Notes: generated by a model not told the origin, from the letters alone. A stretch of DNA of 64,000 nt from Clostridium culturomicium (GCF_000821305.1 NZ_CCXK01000014.1:310001-374000), one strand, 5' to 3'; counted from the stretch's first letter, positions 44,994 to 53,491 are shown. Translations and numbers: made by a program.

Positions 44994-45495
44994 ATCTTTG
45001 CCCTGGCTTAAATTGTTTACCACAGTTAAGACAAGTTATATTTACCTTTTTAGCTCCTATGTTACCAGCCATTAATCCAAGGCCTCCAGCAACTGAAGCT
45101 CCTACAACCGCTTTTCCTACACCATAACCTTTCTTATGAGCTGTTATTGATGTACTTCCACAATAAGGACAACATGCTAACCCTGCTCTGTGAGCTTCTG
45201 CTTTTCTCTCATCAATAACTTGCTTTTTAGCATTTACTTGTTGAAGATATTCCTGGCTCTTTTTAAGCTGTTCCTCACTTTTCTTTTTCTCTTTTATTTC
45301 ATACTCTCTTCTTTTATCTTCAGTATAGATAAATGCTACAACGAATAATTTAATAACATCAAACATCCATCCAAATCCAAATATTCCAAATGTAAATAAG
45401 TAAAGTACTCCCATGCCTGCTTTCTTCTCATAAAACTTATGAGCTCCAAACATACCCAGAATTAGACATAAAAAGAAATCTAACTTGTAATTCAT
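44992..45495 (-). CDS. TM2 domain protein with C-terminal zinc ribbon
   Basis: A 167-residue membrane protein. The first 65 residues are a TM2 domain: two helices with FGAHKFYEKKAGMGVLYLFT between them and FGFGWMFDVIKLF after. A charged coiled coil (KKKSEEQLKKSQEYLQQV) leads to a zinc ribbon with CCPYCG and CLNCGKQF. I chose the ATG at 45495 after GGGGAGG. It is not a virion protein by type; inside the head operon it looks like cargo, perhaps acting on the host membrane. Confidence 0.75.
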   Translation of the reverse strand: MNYKLDFFLCLILGMFGAHKFYEKKAGMGVLYLFTFGIFGFGWMFDVIKLFVVAFIYTEDKRREYEIKEKKKSEEQLKKSQEYLQQVNAKKQVIDERKAEAHRAGLACCPYCGSTSITAHKKGYGVGKAVVGASVAGGLGLMAGNIGAKKVNITCLNCGKQFKPGQR

Positions 45496-45563
45496 ATTAT
45501 CCTCCCCCAAATATTACTTATAATACAATAATATACAAATTCATTGTAAAAGTAAACATAATA

Positions 45564-45594
45564 AAGCACCTACTTTGTATCTAAGTAAGTGCTT
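45564..45594 (-). terminator. terminator-like hairpin after the DUF4926-like gene
   Basis: On the minus strand AAGCACTTACTT pairs with AAGTAGGTGCTT around a seven-base loop; it touches the stop codon of the small partner gene. Confidence 0.6.
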
Positions 45595-45758
45595 CAATCC
45601 TTCTGTATTACTTCATATATATCTTCTCTTTCTATTGTTTCTAATTTGGGTGAGTCAATTTCAACTTCATAAGCCTTTCCATCTGACCATATACCTAATA
45701 TTGTTCCTACTCTTCCATCTTTAAGCTTTACAATATCACACTCTTTAATATCTTTCAT
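45594..45758 (-). CDS. DUF4926-like protein, candidate immunity partner of the MuF toxin
   Basis: A 54-residue protein (DIKECDIVKLKDGRVGTIL, IWSDGKAYEVEIDSPKLETI, EREDIYEVIQKD) with the beta-barrel pattern of DUF4926: DIVKLKDGR-GTI then AYEVEI then DIY. It starts inside the 3' end of the MuF gene with a 14-base overlap, so the two are coupled. DUF4926 genes are often found beside DUF6883 genes, and the MuF protein ends in a DUF6883-like domain; together this suggests a toxin and its neutraliser. It is too short for most gene finders. Confidence 0.65.
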   Translation of the reverse strand: MKDIKECDIVKLKDGRVGTILGIWSDGKAYEVEIDSPKLETIEREDIYEVIQKD

Positions 45759-47343
45759 ACTCTATATCACTCTCCTTTAATTTATCGATAAATACAGTAG
45801 TTAATCTAGGTCCATTATCATCTGACATAACTCCAACCTTAACCTTTGCCTGTTTATTTTTTAATCCTTTAAGAACCATATTCACTTCATACTTTTTACC
45901 ATGTGGTGTATCCCCCTTAAATATAGCTGGGAATTTACCTATATTATCTTTTATAAGTATATCTAGATCTTTATAGTTATTTATACTATATCCCAATCTA
46001 CTTTCAAAAGCATCACCTTTTGCTAATCCATTTACATTGCTACCGCCAAATAGATAACTTGTATACTTTCTTTCATCAATATTAAATTTATGAGCATTTT
46101 CTAAAATACACTGAGGATTATTCTTAGCCTCGCTCTTAAGTTTATAATTATATTTTATTAGCTTCCACTCATTAATATCATTATACTTCAACTGCCTAAA
46201 ATCTGTAAATGACTTAGGAACATCTTTTCCAAGGATTTCTTTATACTTACTATATTGTTTTCTATCAGCTGCTTTATTTTTTATCATCTTCTGGAATGTT
46301 TCAGCCTTCTGCTCACCATACTTATCTACAACAAACTTTTGATACCATTCATCAAAGTTCATATTTTCAATGATATAGTTCTTGCCCGTCTCTGGATCAC
46401 GTGCTCTTCTTCTCCTATTCATTCCTTCAAAATATGCCCTTGTTGTACTTCTACACCAAGGATGTAATGGTGGAAGGTTTTCTCCTGGTACTCCTCTGTA
46501 TACATCGATTACTTTACCATCCATATTCCTACATTGTTTAGAAGTCCTCAAATCTAATGTAGCAACAAATATATACTTATCTATTCCAAGTTCTTTATAA
46601 CTTTCTAACTCTGCCATATTAGTAACATAAGTAGTCTCTGTTCTAATCAGCCTTTCAGCTGCCATCTTTCCATACTGACTTAAATCAGCTAATTCCACAG
46701 CCATCTTTTTAGAACTCTTACCACTCATTAATCCACTTGTTATCACTTCTTCAAGCTTTGCTGCTAATACTTCACTATTTCCCCATACTCTCTCACTGTA
46801 GTGTTTTCCACTCCAATTATTCTTAAGTATATCTTCTATAACATTAACAGGCATTGTAGCAAAATCTGTTACAATACCTGTTACCTTTTGGATATCATAT
46901 ATATTCCTATAGTAAGCCTCATTAATATTCTTTATATATCTTAATTCACTCTGTACAAGCTCTACATTAGCAATTCTTTTAGTGTTAATATAAATACTCT
47001 CTTTAAGTGCTTCAAGTCTTGTCATTCTTGAATTATAAGCTTTAGCATTTAATTGAGCCATGAGATATCTTTTTAAATTCTTATCTTGAATGCCATTAAT
47101 CTTACTTCTAATACTTTCTAATTCTAACTTTGGTATTTTCGTATTGAGTAAGTCCTTAGCCTCTGCTATACTCATACCACTATCAGATTGAAACTTATAA
47201 AATATCTTTTTGATATCTTTATTAATATCTTCTATAGCCTTATCATAAGCGTTATTGATTTTATAAATAGTCTTATCACTATTTTTGTGATATGAGTTCA
47301 TTCTAAGATTAGCTCTATCTTTCCAATAGGAACTACTCTTCAT
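45745..47343 (-). CDS. MuF-type minor head protein with C-terminal toxin-like (DUF6883-like) domain
   Basis: A 532-residue protein. Residues 1-160 are helical; about 165-305 are the Mu F/SPP1 gp7 head morphogenesis domain with the signature LDLRTSKQCRNMDGK and PGENLPPLHPWCRS, and a short basic GMNRRRRARDPETGK linker follows. Residues about 411-522 (CILENAHKFNIDERKYTSYL, YSINNYKDLDILI, DTPHGKKYEVNMVLKG, GPRLTTVFI) resemble the DUF6883 domain of polymorphic toxins. Such fusions could deliver an effector with the phage DNA. The gene overlaps the portal gene by 11 bases and the small partner gene by 14. Confidence 0.78.
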   Translation of the reverse strand: MKSSSYWKDRANLRMNSYHKNSDKTIYKINNAYDKAIEDINKDIKKIFYKFQSDSGMSIAEAKDLLNTKIPKLELESIRSKINGIQDKNLKRYLMAQLNAKAYNSRMTRLEALKESIYINTKRIANVELVQSELRYIKNINEAYYRNIYDIQKVTGIVTDFATMPVNVIEDILKNNWSGKHYSERVWGNSEVLAAKLEEVITSGLMSGKSSKKMAVELADLSQYGKMAAERLIRTETTYVTNMAELESYKELGIDKYIFVATLDLRTSKQCRNMDGKVIDVYRGVPGENLPPLHPWCRSTTRAYFEGMNRRRRARDPETGKNYIIENMNFDEWYQKFVVDKYGEQKAETFQKMIKNKAADRKQYSKYKEILGKDVPKSFTDFRQLKYNDINEWKLIKYNYKLKSEAKNNPQCILENAHKFNIDERKYTSYLFGGSNVNGLAKGDAFESRLGYSINNYKDLDILIKDNIGKFPAIFKGDTPHGKKYEVNMVLKGLKNKQAKVKVGVMSDDNGPRLTTVFIDKLKESDIEYERY

Positions 47344-48751
47344 TTACCTCACCACTCTTTGAAGTGCTTTTATAATCACCCTCAATATTTTGTTGATTAT
47401 CTTTAAAATCATAACTTCCAAAGGCTCTTTGCTGATCCTCAACTTTCTTCTTATTTTCCCCTTCAAGTCTTTTTCTTTCTTCTTCAACATCAATTTCACC
47501 ATCAAATCTTTTAACTCTAGTCTCCCATGATATGAACCCTTCTGTTTCAGCTGCAATCTTTGCAAGGAGTTCTTCATCAACTGGAAGAGTTCTCTTCATG
47601 CTAATATCAATGTCATTAGAATTAATATTCTTAGCTTTGATATTAGATATATTAGACATTAACTTAAGTCTTTGCCTTAATCCTTGCTTAAAGTATCTCT
47701 CTTTGCTCTTTCCTAACCCCTCAAGGCCTAACAGCTTGTACTTCATTGCAACTCCTGAAGCATTTCCTACAAAGTTTTCATCTGTTAAACATGGGACCTT
47801 TGAAAACTCATGAATATCATCTTTAAGTGCCTTTTTAAGTACTTCTGTTTCAGTTTCATTAAGCTGCTTAACTAACCATTTAGCATCACCATTATCATCA
47901 AGCTCTATAATCTTATTCTCCATAAGATATTTTACAGTTTCACTTACTTCATCCTTTGTATCTCCAAGAGATTGTCCAACTATAACAAGAAAGGTATCCA
48001 CTAATTGTTCTTTATCATTAACCCTATCAGATTGAAGCTTATTATAAGCATCTATAAGACTTATTACTCCTTCAAAATCACCCTTAAGTTTCTTATTATT
48101 CTTGTACTCTATTATTGGCACATCTCCAAAGTAATGTTGCTCCCTATCTATTTCCATAGGATTACTATCGGACAAATCATTATAAAAGTATTTAATGATC
48201 TCTTTATCTGTATAAACATTAACATCATAACCCATAACAGTATCATCAATATTTCTTTTTTCAAAATAAGTTACTGCAAATAATGGCTTATGTTTAACAG
48301 TAGTATCGCACACAAGAAAAGTATTTAATGGACTGCTAACTACTAACTCGGGATACGGTACTTCATTATCATTCATAAATAACAATTCATACCCTACCCC
48401 CATAATTGAAATATCCATAGCTAACTCATTATTATGACTATCTTCATCTATCTCTGTGAATATCTCATTTAACTCCTCTGAACCTTCTCCAGCATAGCTT
48501 ATCGGGCTTCCAAATACATATCCTACAGCCATATCTGTAATATATTCAGCATGATTTGCAACTATTTTATTATTAGGTATATTATGATTACTGAATGTTC
48601 TACTTAGTATTTTATGCTCTCCATCATAATAACTGTTAAGATGCTTATATCTATCAAGCATAACCTTATGATTATCAATGCATTTGTTTAATAATTTTAT
48701 TGGTATACTGCCATCTTCATTTAACAGTTCCCTATCTTTATATATCGCCAT
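47333..48751 (-). CDS. portal protein, SPP1 gp6 type
   Basis: A 472-residue portal forming the dodecameric DNA gateway. Typical parts: an N-terminal HKVMLDRYKHLNSYYDGEH helix, DMAVGYVFGSPISY, VNDKEQLVDTFLVIVGQSLG (wing), and the long C-terminal helix region KSKERYFKQGLRQRLKLMSN. The last 50 residues are a charged, disordered tail. It lies between the large terminase and the MuF protein as in SPP1-like phages. Confidence 0.9.
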   Translation of the reverse strand: MAIYKDRELLNEDGSIPIKLLNKCIDNHKVMLDRYKHLNSYYDGEHKILSRTFSNHNIPNNKIVANHAEYITDMAVGYVFGSPISYAGEGSEELNEIFTEIDEDSHNNELAMDISIMGVGYELLFMNDNEVPYPELVVSSPLNTFLVCDTTVKHKPLFAVTYFEKRNIDDTVMGYDVNVYTDKEIIKYFYNDLSDSNPMEIDREQHYFGDVPIIEYKNNKKLKGDFEGVISLIDAYNKLQSDRVNDKEQLVDTFLVIVGQSLGDTKDEVSETVKYLMENKIIELDDNGDAKWLVKQLNETETEVLKKALKDDIHEFSKVPCLTDENFVGNASGVAMKYKLLGLEGLGKSKERYFKQGLRQRLKLMSNISNIKAKNINSNDIDISMKRTLPVDEELLAKIAAETEGFISWETRVKRFDGEIDVEEERKRLEGENKKKVEDQQRAFGSYDFKDNQQNIEGDYKSTSKSGEVNEE

Positions 48752-48761
48752 GGTACTCCTC

Positions 48762-50198
48762 CTATCTTATTCCTAACTTAGATTTACTTCCTATTCCAAT
48801 TTTCTTTTTCTTAACAAATTGCTCTGCTATACCTGTCGTTGCATCTGGAGCATCATCATGTTTATTCTTTCCTTCTCTTTGATACCTTGTCATAGCTTTA
48901 TAATATTCTGGCCACTTATCTCTCCAGTTAGCTGGATAATAAATATGTTCTATTACCCATGTACTATTTGATAATATTCTTGCAATCTTATTTTCACTTT
49001 GATGAAACCAATCTATTTTAGTTCTATTACTTCCTAATTCTTGATTAAGTATTCTCTCAACACTTCTTGCAAAACCTCTTCCGCCATTATTTGATTCTAT
49101 TAATGCTCTATTAACTTGATGCTCTAAATATCTTTTAGCAACTTCTTTTTCAGTTGTTTCCATAGGTTCTTTAGTATAGTAAACATCTAATATATAAGCC
49201 TCTTTGTTATACTCTCCGTAGATTATATTACATAAATTATCATCTCCAGTATCAGCAGTGTCACAATAGGCTTTAATACCTGTAAATAAAGATTTACCAC
49301 CTTCATCTTTAGGTATATCAGTATAAGTCTTAAAGCTTGGATATAAACATCCTTTTAAATCTATAGGTTCTTGTTGATAGTTTGCTGAAGCAATATCTTC
49401 TCCCATAGCTTTCTTTTTATCCTCATAAGACTTTCTACTTAAAACTTCTTCACAAAGCATAGTTCCATCATCTTGTAATGCTTTCATACTAATATGTTTA
49501 ATCCTTGCACCCTGTTCCTTATAATGCTCTAATGCTTTTCCTGCTAAATCATCACTGGCCCATCTAGTCATAATGATTATTATTTTCCCACCTTCTTCAA
49601 GTCTTGAAAGCATTGTGTTAGTAAACCAATCCCAATGTTTCTCTTTCACGCCCTCGTTATAGGCTTCCTCTGCATTTTTGATTAAGTCATCTATAATCAT
49701 AAGAGAACATCCAAATCCTGTAGCTGTTCCTGTTGGCGATGTTGCTAGATAGTTATTATATCCACCTTCTAATGACCAAAGGTTCATAGCTCCATCACCA
49801 CGCTTTATAGATACATTAGGAAATACATCCCTAAATACTGGTTTATATTGGTCGGCCTTTTCTTCTTGAATGCTATTCCTAACATTCTTAGAAAACATAG
49901 TTGAAAGAGTTTCATTGTATGATCCTGTCATTATCTTTTGTGATTGGTCTTTTCCTAACACCCACTCAACAAATAATCCTGCCGTTCTGCTCTTTCCATG
50001 TCTAGGTGGTTCATTTATGATTAAAACATCATCATCTCCTTCATAAAATGCTTGAAGGTCATTGCACAACTCTACTAAGTATCTTCTATCTTCTTTATAA
50101 AAATCAGGTGCTTTTAAATTGCAATAAAAAAAGAACTCACGTCTTGCAAGTTCTATCTTTGCTCCCAACCGTATTAACTTCTTATCCATTATCTTCAT
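48762..50198 (-). CDS. terminase large subunit
   Basis: A 478-residue packaging motor. Walker A NEPPRHGKSR (62-71), Walker B LMIIDD (166-171), coupling motif IIIIMTRWASDD, and an RNase H-like nuclease from about residue 305 (AYCDTADTGDDN, DVYYTKEPMETT, HDDAPDATTGIAEQF as the final aspartate cluster). The first ATG overlaps the small terminase gene by 17 bases; a second ATG three codons later is also possible. Confidence 0.93.
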   Translation of the reverse strand: MKIMDKKLIRLGAKIELARREFFFYCNLKAPDFYKEDRRYLVELCNDLQAFYEGDDDVLIINEPPRHGKSRTAGLFVEWVLGKDQSQKIMTGSYNETLSTMFSKNVRNSIQEEKADQYKPVFRDVFPNVSIKRGDGAMNLWSLEGGYNNYLATSPTGTATGFGCSLMIIDDLIKNAEEAYNEGVKEKHWDWFTNTMLSRLEEGGKIIIIMTRWASDDLAGKALEHYKEQGARIKHISMKALQDDGTMLCEEVLSRKSYEDKKKAMGEDIASANYQQEPIDLKGCLYPSFKTYTDIPKDEGGKSLFTGIKAYCDTADTGDDNLCNIIYGEYNKEAYILDVYYTKEPMETTEKEVAKRYLEHQVNRALIESNNGGRGFARSVERILNQELGSNRTKIDWFHQSENKIARILSNSTWVIEHIYYPANWRDKWPEYYKAMTRYQREGKNKHDDAPDATTGIAEQFVKKKKIGIGSKSKLGIR

Positions 50199-50766
50199 TA
50201 GCTATCTTTAGTAGCTGCTCTCTAGTTAACCCTTCATAAGGATTATTTATATTTCCTGTAACCTCTACTTTATCTTTAAACATTCCTAGGTGCTTTCCTA
50301 ATAGCTCCAGGGCTTTAACCTTATCTGCTGTTTCTATACTTATACCAAACTTAGTATTTTTTATTGCTGTAATAGCTTTCTTCTTATCTTCTGAAAGATT
50401 ATCGGTTATTTCTAACTCAACATCTTTATAAAAAACTTCTTTTTCATCTATGATTTCCTTGCCATCAGCACTATATATAGGCTTCATATAGGATTTTTCA
50501 ACTACTTTTGCAAAGTCTGAACCTTTAGCAAATGCAATAGCTGCTAGCTCTTCAATTACTTTGTCTTGTGTTATTTCAGTTCTTTGAACCCTATCTTTCA
50601 TCCTTTTGTTTAAATATTCTTGTATCTGAGGTTTTCTGAGGTTGTCAGCACCTGTTCTATATGCTGTTTTTTCTTTGTATCCCGCCCTAATTGCTGCTTG
50701 AGTAGCATTAAGGTCTATTAAATATTCTTCTACAAATCTCTTTTGCTTTTCTGTTAACTTGGCCAT
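50182..50766 (-). CDS. terminase small subunit
   Basis: A 194-residue DNA-recognition subunit. N-terminal HTH (LTEKQKRFVEEYLIDLNATQ, AAIRAGYKEKTAYRTGADNL) of the SPP1 gp1/Terminase_2 family, a central oligomerisation segment and a C-terminal tail (KALELLGKHLGMFKDKVEVT). It binds the packaging start site and calls in the large subunit. First gene of the late packaging operon, after the coat-like cargo unit's terminator. Confidence 0.9.
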   Translation of the reverse strand: MAKLTEKQKRFVEEYLIDLNATQAAIRAGYKEKTAYRTGADNLRKPQIQEYLNKRMKDRVQRTEITQDKVIEELAAIAFAKGSDFAKVVEKSYMKPIYSADGKEIIDEKEVFYKDVELEITDNLSEDKKKAITAIKNTKFGISIETADKVKALELLGKHLGMFKDKVEVTGNINNPYEGLTREQLLKIANEDNG

Positions 50767-50794
50767 AATGCCACCTCTTTTTCATATAAAAAAA

Positions 50795-50812
50795 GAGTTC
50801 TATTAAGAACTC
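50795..50812 (-). terminator. terminator of the CotF-like unit
   Basis: GAGTTCT pairs with AGAACTC around a four-base loop and runs into seven U on the minus strand. It isolates the coat-like genes from the terminase genes. Confidence 0.85.
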
Positions 50813-50841
50813 CATAATTAGCTACAATAAATTTTATTTTA

Positions 50842-51144
50842 TTATTTATTTTGATTAGTTACAGTTTTTGATTCATTATAAGTATCAGTTAATTGTTGTA
50901 TAGGTGAATTATATGGTTTAGCCCAACCTTTGTTTACAGCTAGTTCTGTAAGTGCAGTGTGACCTCCAACTATTTGACTTAATCCTGCAGAATATATGGC
51001 CCTTAACTCTGGAGTACTGCTTGTTAAAGTAGCATTAAGATATGCATCAGCTGCAGCTTTTCCAGAAGAAAGCATATTTGTAGATATAACTTCATCATTA
51101 ATATTAACGTTATTTTTAATTAGGTTTCCAATTATATTTGACAT
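50842..51144 (-). CDS. CotF-like spore coat protein encoded in the prophage
   Basis: A 100-residue helical protein matching clostridial spore coat/CotF-like proteins: IIGNLIKNNVNINDEVIST, NMLSSGKAAADAYLNATL, TPELRAIYSAGLSQIVGGH and the conserved LAVNKGWAKPY. Such proteins are coat parts made in the mother cell. I chose the ATG at 51144 after GAGGTG; the frame is open five codons further. It follows a partner gene by four bases, has its own terminator, and a sigma-E-like promoter lies upstream of the pair. It is not a known virion protein, so it looks like cargo. Confidence 0.78.
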   Translation of the reverse strand: MSNIIGNLIKNNVNINDEVISTNMLSSGKAAADAYLNATLTSSTPELRAIYSAGLSQIVGGHTALTELAVNKGWAKPYNSPIQQLTDTYNESKTVTNQNK

Positions 51145-51148
51145 TCCA

Positions 51149-51364
51149 TTACACCTCACTTGAATCTGTTACTTGATTTTCAGTAATAAACTGCTGTAAT
51201 CCTTTTATTCTACCTTCTGATGCTAATGCACTAGATTCACCTTGGCTTTTTAGGTTTTCATCTGTTATTAATGCATTCACCGCTCTTTGTACAATTAATC
51301 CATCTTGCTCCATCTTTAATAGTGACGTTAAAGATAGTACTTCTGCTTCTGAAAGCTTTCTCAT
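51149..51364 (-). CDS. small partner protein of the CotF-like gene
   Basis: A 71-residue helical protein (LSEAEVLSLTSLLKMEQDGL, VQRAVNALITDENLKSQGES, SEGRIKGLQQFITENQV). The first and last helices resemble the short proteins found just before CotF-like genes in other clostridia. Strong GGAGGT precedes the ATG. With the following gene it forms an independent two-gene unit. Confidence 0.68.
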   Translation of the reverse strand: MRKLSEAEVLSLTSLLKMEQDGLIVQRAVNALITDENLKSQGESSALASEGRIKGLQQFITENQVTDSSEV

Positions 51365-51400
51365 ATTTTTACCTCCTTTAAATATAATTTATAAACGATT

Positions 51401-51430
51401 ATATTATGTGTTTTTAGAAGGCTAATATTC
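51401..51430 (-). promoter_or_regulatory. candidate sporulation (sigma-E-like) promoter of the coat pair
   Basis: On the minus strand GAATATT (51430-51424) is followed after 15 bases by CATAATAT (51408-51401). Sigma-E promoters have an ATATT-type -35 and CATA-type -10 at about this spacing. It lies 37 bases before the small partner gene. The match is by eye. Confidence 0.4.
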
Positions 51431-51484
51431 ATGTTAAATCTATCCAATCAGGTTGTTTTTTATCTCAAGTTCCTAATAATTAAA

Positions 51485-51510
51485 AGACACCTATATTTGT
51501 ATAGATGTCT
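51485..51510 (-). terminator. terminator after the late-activator gene
   Basis: AGACATCTATA pairs with TATAGGTGTCT (one internal mismatch) around CAAA; the minus-strand transcript runs into UUUUAAUU. Confidence 0.75.
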
Positions 51511-51607
51511 TAATATAGGGTTAATCATGGATTGGGGAACTTCATTTGTTCTATGATAATAGCTTACATATTGTTTCAGATATAATCTATAGATTTATCC
51601 GTATATT

Positions 51608-52057
51608 TTATATGTATTTTTCTATAAATATTATACGTGATATTCTTTCAATTATATCAGAATTTAAGTATCTGCAATAATCACCCGTTAATCCTAATAT
51701 CTCACCTATTGCATTCCATGACTTAATTCTTTTAAAGTACCTTAAATTAATTATTTTAAATTCACGTTCACTTAAAGGCTCCAATGCATTCTCAACTTTC
51801 TTAATTTCAATTTGCTTATAGCTTAACTCTTCTTGTAACTTTCTTATTTGAGTTTCCCTTATTATTATTTCATTTTCAACTATTGAACTAAACTTATTAG
51901 TTGGAGCTGCTTTCTCTTCATAGGTAATTGATGAACATCCTTTATATTCCCTCTCCATTGATTCTATTGACAGTTTAATATTCTCCACTTCTGCAACTAA
52001 AGTTTTATATCTTCGTAATACATCCTCTGTTTTTCTAAATAGCTCTTTCTCCATCAA
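51608..52057 (-). CDS. phage late gene activator (ArpU/sigma-70 region 4-like)
   Basis: A 149-residue protein. The first 100 residues are a long coiled coil (VLRRYKTLVAEVENIKLSIE, ETQIRKLQEELSYKQIEIKK). The rest is a sigma-70 region 4-like HTH (LSEREFKIINLRYFKRIKSW, AIGEILGLTGDYCRYLN) as in ArpU, RinA and similar regulators that switch on the packaging and virion operon. Its position directly before the terminase region fits. It overlaps the rusA gene by four bases. Confidence 0.8.
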   Translation of the reverse strand: MMEKELFRKTEDVLRRYKTLVAEVENIKLSIESMEREYKGCSSITYEEKAAPTNKFSSIVENEIIIRETQIRKLQEELSYKQIEIKKVENALEPLSEREFKIINLRYFKRIKSWNAIGEILGLTGDYCRYLNSDIIERISRIIFIEKYI

Positions 52058-52452
52058 ATTCCCTCCAACTCAAACTCAACTCTCTCAAGCTCTTCCGTCC
52101 ACTGCTTAATTACTTTTAACTCTACTACCTGACTATCATCCTCATATGCTATTTTATTTAATGAGTCCAAGATTATTTTAGCTACATTATCTGAATCCGG
52201 TTTCTTCTGTGGATACTCTAATCCTTCTCTTATAGCTTGTACACGTTTTTTAGTATAGCTCTTAGGTACTTTATAGTAAGCGGTTATCTTTGCTCTTACT
52301 GATCCTTCAAAATACCTTCCATCCTGTTCCTGATAACATAGCCTAACCCAGTTCTCATATTGAATAGTATCTCCAGGTGTAAACGCTCTTCCAGTTTTAG
52401 TGTTGTACCTTGGCCTAGCTTTACCCTTTATCTTCCCCTCTACTGTTATCAT
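52054..52452 (-). CDS. rusA: RusA-type Holliday junction resolvase
   Basis: A 132-residue nuclease. The start (GKIKGKARPRYNTKTGRAF), the YYKVPKSYTKKR segment and the metal-binding PDSDNVAKIILDSLN with YEDDSQVVEL carry the catalytic aspartates of the RusA family. It should cleave branched DNA before packaging, as in many siphophages of Firmicutes. It overlaps the late activator gene. Confidence 0.92.
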   Translation of the reverse strand: MITVEGKIKGKARPRYNTKTGRAFTPGDTIQYENWVRLCYQEQDGRYFEGSVRAKITAYYKVPKSYTKKRVQAIREGLEYPQKKPDSDNVAKIILDSLNKIAYEDDSQVVELKVIKQWTEELERVEFELEGI

Positions 52453-52470
52453 TCTCTCACTTCCTTCGTT

Positions 52471-52531
52471 AAATCTACGAATTACAAAATAAAAAATACC
52501 GCATATTCAACTTTGAATAATACGGTATTTT
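52471..52531 (-). repeat. repeat element, copy A (partial)
   Basis: Right half only: an AT-rich stretch similar to the ATTGCGAATAAAAAAT part and the hairpin AATACCG/CGGTATT at 52495-52529. It ends the transcript of the L7/L12-like membrane gene. Confidence 0.7.
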
Positions 52532-52605
52532 CATCAACTTAATATTTAATTCTATCTTAAGAATATTTAATAATTACTTATTTAATTTATTCGATAAACT
52601 GGAAT

Positions 52606-52905
52606 TTATAGTGTATCAATATATTGCTTTGCCTGTACTAAATCCATAGAAGTAACTTCTCTTAACTTTTTAACCGCTTCAACTTCTTTCCCACTATTTT
52701 TTAGATGAACTATATATTCTTTTTCTTCATCAGAAATAAAATATGTTGCTAATTGCTGATTTCCAGTTTCTTTACACAAGGTATCAATCTGTATCTGTTG
52801 AGATTTCACTTGCTTTTTTAATTTAGTGATTTCTATATAAAGTAAGATTCCAATAATAAACATTAAAGTTAACATCCCATATTCCACAAATTTCACATCC
52901 TCCAC
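52606..52905 (-). CDS. membrane-anchored protein with L7/L12-like C-terminal domain
   Basis: A 99-residue protein with one N-terminal membrane helix (YGMLTLMFIIGILLYIEI), a short coiled coil and a C-terminal domain (KNSGKEVEAVKKLREVTSMD, LVQAKQYIDTL) like the C-terminal domain of ribosomal protein L7/L12. Such membrane-anchored L7/L12-like proteins are scattered in clostridia and phages; the function is unknown. It stands alone between repeat copies A and B. Confidence 0.68.
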   Translation of the reverse strand: MEDVKFVEYGMLTLMFIIGILLYIEITKLKKQVKSQQIQIDTLCKETGNQQLATYFISDEEKEYIVHLKNSGKEVEAVKKLREVTSMDLVQAKQYIDTL

Positions 52906-52985
52906 AAATTCTAATTTATCAGTTAATAAAAAAGCTGATAACTCATATAATAATACAACTATGAGTTAATTATAACATATTTTTT

Positions 52986-53093
52986 AATACCGCACTATTC
53001 AATTTTCAAAGATCAAATTTCACTATTTAATTCGCAATATCTATGAATTGCGAAATAAAAATACCGTATATTCAGTTTTGAATAGTACGGTAT
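52986..53093 (-). repeat. repeat element, copy B (complete)
   Basis: A 108-bp unit. On the minus strand: ACCGTACTATTCA/TGAATATACGGT hairpin with T tract, TTCGCAAT/ATTGCGAA palindrome, then TTGATCTTTGAAAATTGAAT, like a boxA antitermination element of clostridial rRNA leaders, and an extended -10 TGTTATAAT just beyond. The unit ends are inverted copies of AATACCG(T/C)ACTATTCA. Confidence 0.75.
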
Positions 53094-53157
53094 GTTATAT
53101 CATTTATAAATATTTAATTTTATTTTCATAAATTTTAAGTTACTTAAAAATTCTCTT

Positions 53158-53421
53158 TTATAAATTGATTACGTATGTAAATATTACTGAAGTTCCTAAT
53201 AAAATAGCTAAATCAATCAAAGCTAATTTACTCTCTTTCTTTATGATTGCTATTACAAGAGTAATAATACTTACTATAATATTAGTACAAGCTAAAATAA
53301 TATTAGTAAATAATCCAGTAAAAAGTATAGTTTCTAATAGATATAAACCTGTAATAATAAATAGAATAGTGTGCATTATTTTATTCAATTTACTCTTGTT
53401 CGTAAAAATATTATTAATCAT
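53158..53421 (-). CDS. small membrane protein (three helices)
   Basis: An 87-residue integral membrane protein: IMHTILFIITGLYLLETI, NIILACTNIIVSIITLVIAI and LALIDLAILLGTSVIFTYV. I do not recognise it. A strong AAGGAGG precedes the ATG. It stands alone between repeat copies B and C, with a promoter (TTGAAT-N18-TATAAT) in copy C. Lysogen-expressed superinfection exclusion is one possible role, by type only. Confidence 0.65.
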   Translation of the reverse strand: MINNIFTNKSKLNKIMHTILFIITGLYLLETILFTGLFTNIILACTNIIVSIITLVIAIIKKESKLALIDLAILLGTSVIFTYVINL

Positions 53422-53491
53422 AGTATTTTACCTCCTTATAATATTAATATTAAAAATTGTTTAAATATTTATTTACATATTATACTATATA

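Noticed and set aside
47344..47580. 78-codon minus-strand ORF inside the portal gene
   Set aside because: Out-of-frame reading of the lysine/glutamate-rich portal C-terminus.
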